In this document: positions 34,801 through 44,925 of the stretch, piece by piece | Layout of the letters: each line of letters starts with the position of its first letter | Numbering within the stretch: the first letter of the stretch is position 1 | Origin: Bolinopsis microptera | Lineage: Eukaryota > Ctenophora > Tentaculata > Lobata > Bolinopsidae | DNA: 64,000 nucleotides | NCBI RefSeq assembly: GCF_026151205.1 | Contig: NC_087072.1 | Coordinates: 7,501 to 71,500, forward strand | Direction: 5' to 3' | Notes under the pieces: model-generated | Databases searched by the model: none | What the model saw: the letters and a program-made list of their open reading frames with translations, nothing else | What the model was told of the DNA's origin: nothing | Made by a program: the position numbers and the translations under genes

Positions 34801-34848
34801 TCAACAAGCTTCACGACCAGGTCAAGGAGCACCTCATCAAGTGGCTAG
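28884..34848 (+). CDS. Five internal exons of a gene tentatively resembling Mediator subunit 12
   Basis: Exons 28884-29073, 32121-32286, 32675-32895, 34039-34194 and 34749-34848 have AG acceptors, GT donors and mutually consistent phases (ending 0, 1, 0, 0, 1), about 277 residues. Exon 1 encodes hydrophobic FSLWWLIYYVILPYLYKYSE. Exon 3 encodes VLKRICSQTWVPELCLSTPE and HNAQLLLHLICNP. Exon 4 opens with NMDMWTMRSAHLKVRLI, has an acidic insert, then ITDAVVCTLGHLL. Exon 5 has NATLWLLPTFINKLHDQV. The W-T-x-R...L-x-L block, a helical segment, then LWLLP...I.KL resembles the C-terminal half of MED12, a kinase-module subunit of the nuclear Mediator complex. I am unsure of this; a different helical-repeat protein is possible. 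The 5' and 3' ends were not found. Nearly every exon edge is joined to a tandem array. Confidence 0.7.
29042..30228. repeat. 32-bp array of exon end plus splice donor, about 37 copies
   Basis: Unit CTCATGATAGCGCTCTTTACTCAG|GTACTTAC (bar marks the splice boundary). The first copy is the real 3' end of the exon at 28884-29073; all later copies lie in the intron. Each unit has a pyrimidine-rich CTCTTTACTCAG resembling an acceptor, directly followed by GTACTT resembling a donor. Copies are almost identical. The array ends in T/C-rich sequence at 30229. Confidence 0.97.
30229..31671. other. Intron with a long palindrome, a diverged duplicate and AT-rich repeats
   Basis: Includes a roughly 110-bp segment near 30310-30425 with a diverged direct copy near 31280-31390 (shared TTTGAAACTT/CATCAAATAAT and GAAAATGCT), the palindrome at 30607-30737, an ACACAC run, and TTATAATAAT repeats (31050-31125). 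No exon seen. Confidence 0.55.
30607..30737. repeat. 131-bp near-perfect palindrome
   Basis: Arms of about 62 bp beginning GACAACAATAAGAGATAT and AT-rich towards the centre, with very few mismatches. It could form a cruciform, or be a foldback/MITE-like element. No clear target duplication beyond AT-rich sequence. Confidence 0.85.
31672..32062. repeat. 21-bp minisatellite upstream of a splice acceptor, about 18 copies
   Basis: Unit CTAGTTACCATAGTTACACTA. It is bracketed by copies of CACTAGATAACTACATTTT (near 31580, 31660 and 32100), the last of which runs directly into the acceptor TTTTCAG at 32120. The 21-bp period gives a spurious open frame on the minus strand. Confidence 0.95.
32287..32674. 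repeat. Acceptor-containing array before MED12-like exon 3
   Basis: About eight units of TAACGCTTGTTTCCCCTCAG followed by AGCACCTGAA or AGTACCTGAA, separated in places by C-runs. The last, real copy is TTTCAG then AGCACCTGAAGCC. The decoy units contain the exon's first bases but run into TAA in the reading phase, so use of a decoy would truncate the protein. Confidence 0.9.
32896..33262. repeat. Two extra copies of the end of MED12-like exon 3 with its donor
   Basis: The last ~80 nt of exon 3 (from CATCTCATTTGTAATCC to ATCATCAAG|GTTTATACTTT) recur at about 33018-33105 and 33177-33262, separated by GTAACCTAGTAACC repeats and an ACTATGAAGAAGTAGTAA spacer. The copies differ from the exon at a few bases. 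They are exon fragments sitting inside the intron. Confidence 0.95.
33670..34030. repeat. Poly-C / AACCTGTTGTA array ending at a splice acceptor
   Basis: About 17 units of AACCTGTTGTAT or AACCTGTTGTAC separated by C-runs of 7 to about 20. The last unit runs straight into CCCCTCAG, the acceptor of exon 34039-34194, so the array forms an extended polypyrimidine tract. Run lengths are likely unreliable in the assembly. Pro/Cys-rich and Gly-rich open frames here are artefacts. Confidence 0.95.
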
Positions 34849-35100
34849 GTTAGTTCGTTAAAACGGGGCGTGGTCCGGACTCTAGTCCGGGACTCTAGTT
34901 CGGGACTCTAGTCCGGGACTCTAGTTCGTGACTCTAGTTCGTGACTCTAGTTCGTGACTCTAGTTCGTGACTCTAGTTCGTGACTCTAGTCCGGGGCTCT
35001 AGTTCGGGACTCTAGTCCGGGACTCTAGTTCGGGACTCTAGTCCGGGACTCTAGTTCGTGACTCTAGTCCGTGACTCTAGTCTGGGACTCTGGTCCGAAT
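34849..35100. repeat. 15-bp array after the donor of MED12-like exon 5
   Basis: Units GGGACTCTAGTTCGT/GGGACTCTAGTCCGG, about 16 copies, beginning about 25 bp downstream of the donor GTTAGT at 34849. Confidence 0.93.
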
Positions 35101-36549
35101 TATAACAGGGCGTATTACAAAATAAATGCAATAAATATTTATTGAGGTGAACTTCCGTAGAGAGCAAGTTTTCGGTTATTATTATTACTGATGTAATATC
35201 TTATATCGTATTATATATAACTGTATGTATGCGAGACGATATACATATGTATGTATATATAATTATATATATATAAATTGTGGGTGGCGTCGTCTGCTGA
35301 CAGTGCTCAATCGGCAAGCTGAGAGCTAGATACAGTTGTCACTGATGATATCATGGTTTGGTATCATGATTGAAACATTTGTCTGACTCAACCGTTCGTT
35401 TCAATTTCTATATATTATATATATAATATATCCATACCATTTTACTGACTCCACGGCATCAACTTTAACACGACTTTCCGCAAAAACCGTAAAAGATATA
35501 CAACTTAAAATAAAAAATTTGCCAAGGAATAAGAATTTTAGTGCCCAAAATTTGGACCCCCAAGTGGTGTAAAAAAAGCGAATTAAATAGGCAATAATTA
35601 TTTTAGTCTCTTGAGTCTTGACTTCATTTTAGGGTTGGACGGGTTCGTGCTAAATATAATGGTATTATTATAATAAATATAATGGTATTATTATAATAAA
35701 TATAATAGTATTATTATAATAAATATAATAGTATTATTATAATAAATATAACGGTATTTTTATAATAAATATAATGGTATTATTATAATAAATATAATAG
35801 TATTTGGTTTCTTGGTGTGTTTTGAGGGATGTTGCTCAAATTAGGAATTTCCAAATTTAATACAAGCTACGGCAACAAATATTGATATTGCAGAATCATG
35901 CAAACTCCTCTCGAGAACATTTGTTCGGTAATTAAATAATAATATTAAATATATTCAATCCGCAGAAGTGTACAGTTTATCAAAATGGCTGAGGAATGCA
36001 CAGATCTATGATCATATCATCGATATACGTTTCTTCAAACATTTCAACCTTCTTCGTCACTTTCTACGGTATGGTTCTGAAAACGATCCTTTGGGTTAGA
36101 CGGGTTCCTGCTAGTCTAATATAATACATAAAGTAATACATGATCCATAAATCTCCTAATTCTGTCTTCTGGGATCTCTCTTATGGAAATTGAAATCTGT
36201 ATATTCTCTCACATCTTGTGAAATAAAACTCTCTTTATTAGTGAAACAAAAATCAATTAATAACAACTCAAATTATGTACATAAATATGGATAGATCTTT
36301 ATTCATTCCACACAAGCCCCTATTTCTGTTCATCCTGCAGAAAAAGGGGAATCTTTAAAAATAGACTAAATTTGTCGTTCTTAATGTAAATGGAATGAAA
36401 AATGGTCTCGAAAAGTCGAAAAATTTGACTTAAGTTGTTGTAGACTAATAATTTGCGAAATTTGTTACTAACATTATGGTAACCAAAATTCGCGTGAAAA
36501 TTCCCAGTACAATATGTGTAATTAATCAAACTAAAATGATTAACAAAGA
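35101..36549. other. AT-rich DNA between two convergent genes
   Basis: AT-rich palindromic runs (35200-35275, 35405-35435), a 23-bp AATAAATATAATGGTATTATTAT repeat (about 35655-35805, seven copies), and otherwise unique sequence. Minus-strand AATAAA at 36298-36303 is a candidate polyadenylation signal for the SLC7 gene. No exon recognised. Confidence 0.55.
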
Positions 36550-39500
36550 TTATCTGACAGAACTTTCGCCTGTGTCGTCCAACTTAATCTCCTTCAAACT
36601 CAACCGTTTCTGCTTCTCCGCGGTAATCTTGGAGAAGAAGATCCCGTACCCGAAGTAGATTATGAGCCCGACAATGCAGTAGATAACCAGCTGTTTCAAG
36701 GCTACCACCTCCAGATGGAAGAGAAGCAGGAGGTTTACAAAGACTGAGAACCCCTGAACGAAGGGCTTTCCCGGGCTTTTAAAAGACAGTGTCCCGTCCT
36801 CCTCTTGTGCCTTTAAAGGAATCTTGCATCTGATGAGAGTGAGACTGACTATCATGATGATAGCAAGGACCACCTCTGAAACAATCACTGCAGTGGACTG
36901 TTCGAGGAATGCTGTGAGGAATGCCAACACGATGGTGGCCAGCAGGAAGACACACATGAAGATGATGAAGAGATGTTTTCTGGCGTGAGTCTTCTCTGCG
37001 GTCAGTGGAGTTTCCTCGGTTTCTTCCATGTCTGGGTCCGTTAGGTCGTAGGAGAGGATCATTACTGCTAACGCTGTGATCACAAACACTGTCAGGGTTC
37101 CACCAGAGATCTGGAGAGGTTTACGTTAGCAGGTTACTAGGTTACCAGGTTACTAGGTTACCAGGTTTCTAGGTTACCAGGTTACTAGGTTAGCAGGTTA
37201 CTAGGTTACCAGGTTACTAGGTTACTAGGTTACCAGGTTACTAGGTTAGCAGGTTACTAGGTTACCAGGTTAGCAGGTTACTAGGTTACCAGGTTACTAG
37301 GTTAGCAGGTTACTAGGTTGCCAGGTTACCAGGTTACTAGGTTTACGTTAGTTACAATATCTTAACATATGGTGGCAATCAATAATCAATATCCATCATG
37401 TTTATAGAAATATGGATCATGGACGGAAATATTCTATGGTCAAAAATCAAGATTACAAGTAAGATAAAATCATCTTATTATCTCATAAACAACTCTAAAG
37501 TAACCTCAAGTAAGTAACTCACCATATGACTGAGGGTATCGAACTCGTACACGATACTGGACAGCATCCCCACCACACTGCACACCACCACGTTCCACAT
37601 GGGTACCTGAGTCCTCTTGTACACGCTGTTCAGGAAGGGGAACAGTAGGCCGTCCTCCGCCACGGAGTACACTACGCGGACTACTGTAGTTACAGTGCAG
37701 AGTCCGCAGGAGAATACTGTGAAGATCAGCCCGGCTGTTACTACGTACTGCGGTAGTGTCAGTCCTGGGGGAGACAGGTTCAGTTACTATGGTTACTCTG
37801 TAATTCACATGTTGGTAGTGTCAGTCCTGGGGGAGACAGGTTCAGTTACCATGGTTACTCTGTAATTCACATGTTGGTAGTGTCAGTCCTGGGGGAGACA
37901 GGTTCTGTTACCATGGTTAATCTGTAATTCACATGTTGGTAATGTCAGTCCTGGGGGAGACAGGTTCAGTTACCATGGTTACTCTGTAATTCACATGTTG
38001 GTAGTGTCAGTCCTGGGGGAGACAGGTTCAGTTACCATGGTTAATCTGTAATTCACATGTTGGTAATGTCAGTCCTGAGGGAGACGGGTTCAGTTACCAT
38101 GGTTACTCTGTAATTCACATGTCAGTCCTGGGGGAGACAGGTTCAGTTACCATGGTTACTCTGTAATTCACATGTTGGTAATGTCAGTCCTGGGGGAGAC
38201 AGGTTCAGTTACCATGGTTAATCTGTAATTCACATGTCAGTCCTGAAGGAGACGGGTTCAGTTACCATGTTTACTCTGTAATTCACATGTCAGTCCTGAA
38301 GGAGACGGGTTCAGTTACCATGGTTACTCTGTAATTCACATGTCAGTCCTGGGGGAGACAGGTTCAGTTACCATGGTTACTCTGTAATTCACATGTTGGT
38401 AATGTCAGTCCTGAGGGAGACAGGTTCAGTTACCATGGTTACTCTGTAATTCACATGTCAGTCCTGAAGGAGACGGGTTCAGTTACCATGGTTACTCTGT
38501 AATTCACATGTCAGTCCTGGGGGAGACAGGTTCAGTTACCATGGTTACTCTGTAATTCACATGTTGGCAATGTCAGTCCTGGGGGAGACAGGTTCAGTTA
38601 CCATGGTTAATCTGTAATTCACATGTTGGTAATGTCAGTCCTGGGGGAGACAGGTTCAGTTACCATGGTTACTCTGTAATTCACATGTCAGTCCTGAGGG
38701 AGACGGGTTCAGTTACCATGGTTACTCTGTAATTCACATGTCAGTCCTGAGGGAGACGGGTTCAGTTACCATGGTTACTCTGTAATTCACATGTCAGTCC
38801 TGAGGGAGACGGGTTCAGTTACCATGGTTACTCTGTAATTCACATGTCAGTCCTGAAGGAGACGGGTTCAGTTACCATGGTTACTCTGTAATTCACATGT
38901 CAGTCCTGAGGGAGACAGGTTCAGTTACCATGGTTACTCTGTAATTCACATGTCAGTCCTGAGGGAGACAAGTTCAGTTACCATGGTAACTCTGGGGGAG
39001 ACAGGTTCAGTTACTCTGTAATTCACATGTTGGGACTGTGTTTCCAATGGAATATTTGAGTCTGCAGGTTCAAGGTTGGTGATGTATGTATAGTGTGCAA
39101 TGTGTATACTTATTACTAATATAGAGATAAGCTTACCTTTACGTTTGAGAGATCCAATAAGACCTGTGTTTCCCCCGACCTCATACCACGGTTCAATGAA
39201 AGCGATGGAGAAAGCTGTTACCACGTACAGAACCAGCACTATCAGGAAGGAGCCCATGGTAGCCCGAGGGAGATCTCGTTTAGGGTCGACGGACTCCTCC
39301 GCTAGAGTCACAACTGACTCCAGTCCCACGAATGCGAAGAAAGCAGTCCCCGCTCCCGTCATGATGCCGCTGAACCCGAACGGAGCGAACCCCGTCCTTC
39401 CGTCCGCTGGATTAACCACTCTGGAGAGGTTAGCAACGTCTCCATTCACCAGCGCCACTATGTTGAAGGTTAGCAGAGATATCGCAGAGACCCCAGCTAT

Positions 39501-40873
39501 GGCAATGTTCAGATAGGACACTGTCTTTATTCCTGCCATGTTGATAGCCATGAAGAGGAGCATGATACCAATAGCGATCAGATCTGTGTGTAGCAACCAG
39601 TCAGGAAAGTTTGAGCTCTGCCATTCTTGGACAGTCCCATTAATGAGGAACTTGTCGATGTTGTCAGACAGTCCCAGGGTTAACATTGGAGCCTGTATGA
39701 TCAGCTCCCCGATCAGGAAGAAACCGGAGATGGCAGCTGCGAGTTCTCCCATTGAGAAGTAAGTGTAAACGTAGGAGGAACCAGTGCAGGAGTACCTGGT
39801 GTTAAAATATTGTGAGGAATCATGTGACCTAGTAACCTAGTAACTTAGCAACCTAGTAACCTAGTATTTAATAACCTAGTAACTTAGTAACCTAGTAACT
39901 CAGTAACCTAGTAACCTAGTAACTATGAAGAAGTAAGTATAAACGTAGGAGGACCCAGTGCAGGAGTACCTGATGTTAAAATATTGTGAGGAATCATGTG
40001 ACCTAGTAACCTAGTAACCTGGTAACTTAGCAACCTAGTAACCTAGTATTTAGTAACCTAGTAACCTAGTAACCTAGTAACTCAGTAACCTAGTAACCTA
40101 GTAACTATTAAGAAGTAAGTATAAACGTAGGAGGACCCAGTGCAGGAGTACCTGATGTTAAAATATTGTGAGGAATCATGTGACCTGCTCGAACAGCTTT
40201 AGTCAAGTTTAAAATATATTACAGAATGGGACAGAATATAATAGATAAATATACTTTTTTTTTTTCTTTTTTTTTTTAAGAGAGGCTGGGCCTGGTTGGC
40301 CCACGAGAGGATAAATATACTGTACTAGAATATGATAAAATGTTTCGCCGATTTCATTATAATTTCAAGTTAAATGTAAGATGTGAGTTGTTGTTTCTTC
40401 AAACGCCTACCTGGCAGCAAGATCACTGTAGCATAAAACGGACAAGGCAGCAGCTAGACCGGATATCAGATAGCTGATACAGGTGGCAGGTCCTGCCATC
40501 GACTGCACAATCGCTGGGGTTATCACAAATATCCCTGCAAAATGATTTGTTGTTTTAATTAATTAATTAATTAATTAAAACAACACCTTGTTCATCTGCA
40601 GGAAACATTTTTACATTTCACGGATCAACTTTTATTTATATACATATCACTTCCTGTATAAGCGTTATTAAAGTGAGTCTGCAGTAACTAAAGTAAGTGG
40701 TAAGAACCTGTGAACCTAGTAACCTAGTTACCTGCTCCGAGCATGTGGGCAATACCCTGAACAATAAGAGGGAACAGAGTCAGACATCTCTTGAGCTCTG
40801 TCTTTCCTCCTGTGTCTAACTTCACTTGGAACAGTCTCTCTAATACACCAGGTGCTCTGAAGTTGTAACCCAT
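36550..40873 (-). CDS. SLC7-family cationic amino-acid transporter, five exons, apparently complete
   Basis: Exons on the minus strand: 40873-40732 (ATG), 40534-40411, 39795-39137, 37764-37523 and 37110-36550 (stop). They total 1,728 nt, an exact frame for 575 residues, with consistent GT-AG boundaries. N-terminus: LERLFQV, RCLTLFPLIVQG, HMLGAGIFVITPAIV (the helix 1 substrate-binding loop of APC transporters), then CYSDLAARYSCTGSSYVYTYFSMGEL. Middle: FGFSGIMTGAGTAFFAFVGLE, DPKRDLPRATMGS. Later: VVRVVYSVAEDGLLFPFLNSV. C-terminus: PGKPFVQGFSVFVNLLLL and YFGYGIFF. These are the hallmarks of CAT-type SLC7 carriers, plasma-membrane proteins that move arginine, lysine and ornithine; substrate choice here is unproven. 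The C-terminal tail is short compared with vertebrate CATs (about 620-650 residues). Three of the four introns carry tandem arrays. Confidence 0.93.
37125..37345. repeat. GTTACTAGGTTACCAG array in SLC7 intron 4
   Basis: About 14 units of AGGTTACTAGGTTACC/AGC, bracketed by GGTTTACGTTAG at both ends (37119 and 37341). The left bracket is the sequence immediately upstream (minus sense) of the acceptor of the last exon. Confidence 0.93.
37752..39015. repeat. Acceptor-containing array in SLC7 intron 3, more than 20 copies
   Basis: Units of about 52 or 62 bp: GTCAGTCCTGGGGGAGACAG, GTTCAGTTACCATGGTTACTC, TGTAATTCACATG, with or without TTGGTAAT. On the minus strand each unit contains TCTCCCCCAG|GACTGACA, the acceptor and first bases of exon 37764-37523. 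Variants with TCCTGAGG or TCCTGAAG destroy or alter the pyrimidine tract. Confidence 0.96.
39755..40195. repeat. Acceptor-containing duplications in SLC7 intron 2
   Basis: Three copies (39755, 39933 and 40113) of a segment holding the first ~40 nt of exon 39795-39137 (AAACGTAGGAGGA.CCAGTGC) plus its acceptor and about 40 nt of intron (GTTAAAATATTGTGAGGAAT), separated by GTAACCTAGTAACTTAGC repeats. Only the 39755 copy is continuous with the exon. Confidence 0.95.
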
Positions 40874-41149
40874 TCCTGATCAGAAGGATCGTTAAACCTT
40901 CATTGCAAACTCTTATATATATATAATATATATATACAATGAAAACAACGATTCTACAAACTCAGAGTTTCATGCAAATGCAATCGTCAGTGTTAGAATA
41001 ACTTACTAAATTAATAAATCCATGTTTTCCTTACAAGCTCCTTCATAAAATTAACTTAACTAAACTAAATCAAAAAACAAAATCAAACGAAACGAAACGA
41101 AAATGAAATACAAGAACAAAAACTAAAATTAAAATAAAATAAAATATTC

Positions 41150-42563
41150 CTAAAAGCATTTCTTCAGCATAAACTTGTTGGTGTGCCTACATTTACTTAT
41201 GAGTTCCCTCCTCCTATTTAATAGATTGCCATCTTTATTTAAAATAATATAAAGTTTTTCAGTAAGGCAGAGATGACAATCTTTCGTGCCCCCCTTGTAC
41301 GGATGAGCATGTTTGATTATTTTCCAAGATATTTTATATGGTGTTTGTTTATCTTTCAACTCCCATATTTTCTTAGATAGCTCCGTCTGATTTCGTAGCT
41401 TCTCGAGTTTGAAAGAGCTTGTGTGTGAACTGAAACGGGTCTTAAAAGTGTTTTCAGTAAGCCCAATATATTTGTGCTCTTTCTTTTCCTTTTCCACTGC
41501 AATAGTTGCTTCATATATCACTGCTGCTTCCAGGCATTGTCCGTTCAGTGGGCACATTTCCGGCTTTCTGCAATTGCACGTTTTCGATTTAATTGTAGGT
41601 TCTTTCTGAGCTTGGTGTCTGGTGCTCGCTAAGATGGATCCTACGTTGGGTAGGCAACTGTATGATAGCTTAATTGTGTTTCTGTTGAACATTTTGTGAA
41701 ATTGGTGTCCTCTGGGGAAGTGCTTGTCTAGTAATCGGAGGAAGCTTTTGCCTATGTTTGTTGTTACATTTGAGCTGTATGGGGGGTTGAACCATATGAT
41801 CTTCCTGGATCTCTTCCTGTTGGCTCGTGGCAAGGCGGTGCTAGTATCTGTAAACTCTAGTTGGTGGTCGTGACCGCTTTCTTTAAGTGCTGTTCCGTAA
41901 ATCCCTTTCGCTTTGTCAAACTCTTCTTTATTGCAGGAGATGTCCGATAGACGCCGGTTTATCATTTTGGGGAGCTGGTTTATGATTGTTGGTGGGTGGT
42001 TTGACTGCTTGTTGATATATAGCGGTGTGTCATTTGGCTTTCGGAAGGGGAAGTATTTCCCACTGTCAAGATTAAGTGTCACGTCTAGGAAGTCGACTTC
42101 AACGAGATTGGTTTCTATTGTGATCTTTAGTCCTTCCTCCTTGAATATAGCCGTGATCTTTTTCCGGATTCGGTCTAGTTTCGGTCCGTTAGCTTGTGGA
42201 ATGATTGCTAGGCCGTCGTCTCTGTAGAGACCGATTTGGTTCGCTGGAATATACTGCTGGAGTTGGTTGAGCATGTATAGGCCGACAAGTTCACATGTTT
42301 CGGCGCCATCGTACGATCCCATGGTGACATCAAAATTGCGGTTCTTCTTTTCCCAAACATCGCCGTTATGGAAGAGAAGCGCATTCTTGGCGTGTTTTAT
42401 AATTTCAATTTCCCTGGGGCTGAGTTCGATGGTCTGCATGGCGAACTGTATGGCTTTATCGAGCAGGTCTTCCGTTATTGAGGGGTAGAACTCAACTACG
42501 TCAAACTTCACGAACTTGGTCTTTGTTTCCTTGTTCATCCCGTGGAACCAGTTCAGGACCTCC
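41150..42563 (-). CDS. Penelope-like element RT plus GIY-YIG endonuclease, N-terminus missing
   Basis: A continuous frame reads back from 41150 to the inversion breakpoint near 42563; the first Met, at 42538, is internal. RT motifs: KFVKFDVVEFYPSI (motif A, Asp present), MGSYDGAETCELVGLY, and YRDDGLAI (motif C). VEVDFLDVTLNL and IWFNPPYS follow. A CNCRKPEMCPLNGQC Cys cluster precedes the GIY-YIG endonuclease (HKYIGLTENTFKTRFSSH, KISWKIIKHA, CLTEKLYII), with the Cys/His signature typical of PLEs. The N-terminal RT region is lost at the inversion, so the ORF is probably not active. The frame is otherwise intact. Confidence 0.92.
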
Positions 42564-42564
42564 T

Positions 42565-42897
42565 GAAGAGCACAAATATATTGGGCTTACTGAAAACACT
42601 TTTAAGACCCGTTTTAGTTCACACACAAGCTCTTTCAAACTCGAGAAGCTACGAAATCAGACGGAGCTATCTAAGAAAATATGGGAGTTGAAAGATAAAC
42701 AAACACCATATAAAATATCTTGGAAAATAATCAAACATGCTCATCCGTACAAGGGGGGTACGAAAGATTGTCATCTCTGCCTTACTGAAAAACTTTATAT
42801 TATTTTAAATAAAGATGGCAATCTATTAAATAGGAGGAGGGAACTCATAAGTAAATGTAGGCACACCAACAAGTTTATGCTGAAGAAATGCTTTTAG
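42565..42897 (+). pseudogene. Inverted duplicate of the GIY-YIG domain
   Basis: Reads HKYIGLTENTFKTRFSSH through to MLKKCF and the same stop as the minus-strand ORF, with essentially no amino-acid change. It is the plus-strand arm of the inverted PLE copy. Without RT it is a fragment. The open frame extends upstream to 42478, but those residues are antisense RT sequence. Confidence 0.9.
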
Positions 42898-43112
42898 GAA
42901 TATTTTATTTTATTTTAATTTTAGTTTTTGTTCTTGTATTTCATTTTCGTTTCGTTTCGTTTGATTTTGTTTTTTGATTTAGTTTAGTTAAGTTAATTTT
43001 ATGAAGGAGCTTGTAAGGAAAACATGGATTTATTAATTTAGTAAGTTATTCTAACACTGACGATTGCATTTGCATGAAACTCTGAGTTTGTAGAATCGTT
43101 GTTTTCATTGTA

Positions 43113-44660
43113 CAATGCTCCCCTCCCGGGTAGAGCACTCTTGAAACTGGATTTCTCCAAAAGAAACATCATAATATATATATATATATATATGTATTAT
43201 ATAACTATGTCGCAATAAATATTTGTTCATTTGTACGGAAGTTGCCGTTCAGATGATGAGGAGTTGAGGGTCATGGAGATTGTTACTAGGTTACGAGATT
43301 GTCTCGACTTTCTCGACAACAGTTAAGTAGCTTGTCAGTTTCATGTCTCTTGGTATGATATCATGCAGTATAAGAGATCAGGAAATAATCGTCGACGTAA
43401 CCAAAATTTCACAAATTCTCGTATTGCTAGATTTCAATCCTGAAAGCAAATTTCCCGAAAATTTTCCAAGGGCCCACAATCTACATGCCTTTCTGGAACC
43501 ACACTAATTTCGCAGAAGCTGCTGGCAGGCCTTTATTATATATGCTGCTGGCAGGCCTTTATATATGCATCAAAACTCGAATTGTTTGAATTATTCTCAT
43601 AAATTCTCACAAACAATTCGCCTGCCGATAGATTCATGAAAGAAAAGCGACGGTAAGAAAAATCTGGGGAATGTAAAGAGCCAAACTTTCAACGTTATTT
43701 TCACCTATGATTTTATAATAACATAAACCCGCCACGCAAAGGGTTTATATAACAGATCATCCCGCGCTAGCGGGATGATCTGATAAACACATACGAGTGC
43801 GCGCAGCGCACGAGTTTTGTGTTAATATGTAATCCCGAAGCGCCAGCTGAGGGATTACATTTATTTAGCCCTGAGCGTGAAGTGTTTATGGATTATAATT
43901 ATCTCCGGCGATTTCGACAAGGGATTTATACAACACGATTGGAAAGCAGTTCATCAATCTGAATGTCAAACCGATCTGTCATAGTGGAGCAATAGCTTGA
44001 ACGTTAGCAGGAACAAGAGCTGGAAGGAGAGCAAGCAAAACAATACTATTTTTAGGGCACGGACAAGGGTAGCTGGCTAGTCGCCAACTTCTCACGCCAC
44101 GCGTTGGAGAAATTCCAAGAATTAGCTGCTTTGGCAACGTTCACAGGAATTTGCGTGTAAAAGAAGTGGACGGTTACGATGTTTCATATCACGTGGTGCG
44201 CTTTCGTGTCACGTGGTATAGACTCGGCGTATGCTATTGGTGGCACGTGGTACGCACGTGACGCGCCCACGTGATCGCGCGTCTAACTGTTCTACTATTA
44301 TCGAGTTCTAATCAACAGTATCATTGTCGGAGAATTGAATGATAAACATCAGTTACGACTAAAAAGCGGGCCGGGTTTATACAAATTTCCGGGGCGGGAT
44401 GATATCACCTTGAGATGTTTATCTAACAGCGGGCCGGGCTGAGTGATAATATGATCCCGCGTCGAAATCCCGGAGATATTTATAATCGAGTGATACCACA
44501 ATACAACTTGAAAGACGACCCGACGCCGCAAGCTCTATCAATAGATCGAAACAAAACCAACCAGCTTGAAGATGAAATGTCAAAACTCAAAACACAGATT
44601 AATAAAGATTTTATTGTTCTGCACTAACTGGAACACAATGAGAATGAGCAGCTGGTTGCG
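43113..44660. other. Gene-free region with hairpins and an E-box cluster
   Basis: Features: AT dinucleotide run (43178-43196); direct repeat GCTGCTGGCAGGCCTTTAT (about 43518 and 43544); hairpin CAGATCATCCCGC-GCTA-GCGGGATGATCTG (43764-43793), with two further weaker hairpins up to about 43875; related GCGGGCCGGG / GCGGGATGAT words at 44365-44465; and the E-box cluster at 44190-44273. No exon recognised. Confidence 0.55.
44190..44273. promoter_or_regulatory. Cluster of five CACGTG E-boxes
   Basis: CACGTG at 44190, 44210, 44244, 44255 and 44268 within 84 bp, in non-repetitive sequence context, unlike the regularly spaced set at 25.7 kb. Such density suggests a bHLH-bound control element, but no gene start could be assigned next to it. 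Confidence 0.55.
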
Positions 44661-44667
44661 CAAGCTA

Positions 44668-44862
44668 ACAACACGCCTCACAACACGCCTAACAACACGC
44701 CTAACAACACGCCTAGCAACACGCCTAACAACACGCCTAACAACACGCCTACCAACACGCCTAGCAACACGCCTAACAACACGCCTAACAACACGCCTCA
44801 CAACACGCCTAACAACACGCCTAACAACACGCCTCACAACACGCCTAACAACACGCCTCAAA
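44668..44862. repeat. 12-bp tandem repeat
   Basis: About 16 copies of AACAACACGCCT with A/C/G variants at one position. The period, a multiple of three, gives Thr/Arg-rich or Val/Arg-rich spurious open frames on both strands. Confidence 0.95.
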
Positions 44863-44925
44863 CTACTCAAAGTTCACACAATGTAAAGATATAACAAGAG
44901 AATAAAACAAAGGGTTACGCGCCAT

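Larger units (their letters stand above)
40935..43112 (-). mobile_element. Penelope-like element, 5'-truncated, with inverted copy of its 3' end
   Basis: The RT/GIY-YIG ORF (41150-42563, minus) is followed by its 3' non-coding end to about 40935. From 42565 to 43112 the same 3' sequence (about 545 bp, nearly identical) appears in the opposite orientation. Inversion and tandem partial copies (pLTRs) are a habit of Penelope-like elements. The near identity of the two arms implies recent insertion. A clear target duplication was not found. It lies about 60 bp upstream of the SLC7 start codon. Confidence 0.9.

Noticed and set aside
44566-44886. Thr/Arg-rich open frame
   Set aside because: Generated by the 12-bp repeat; no start context or family.
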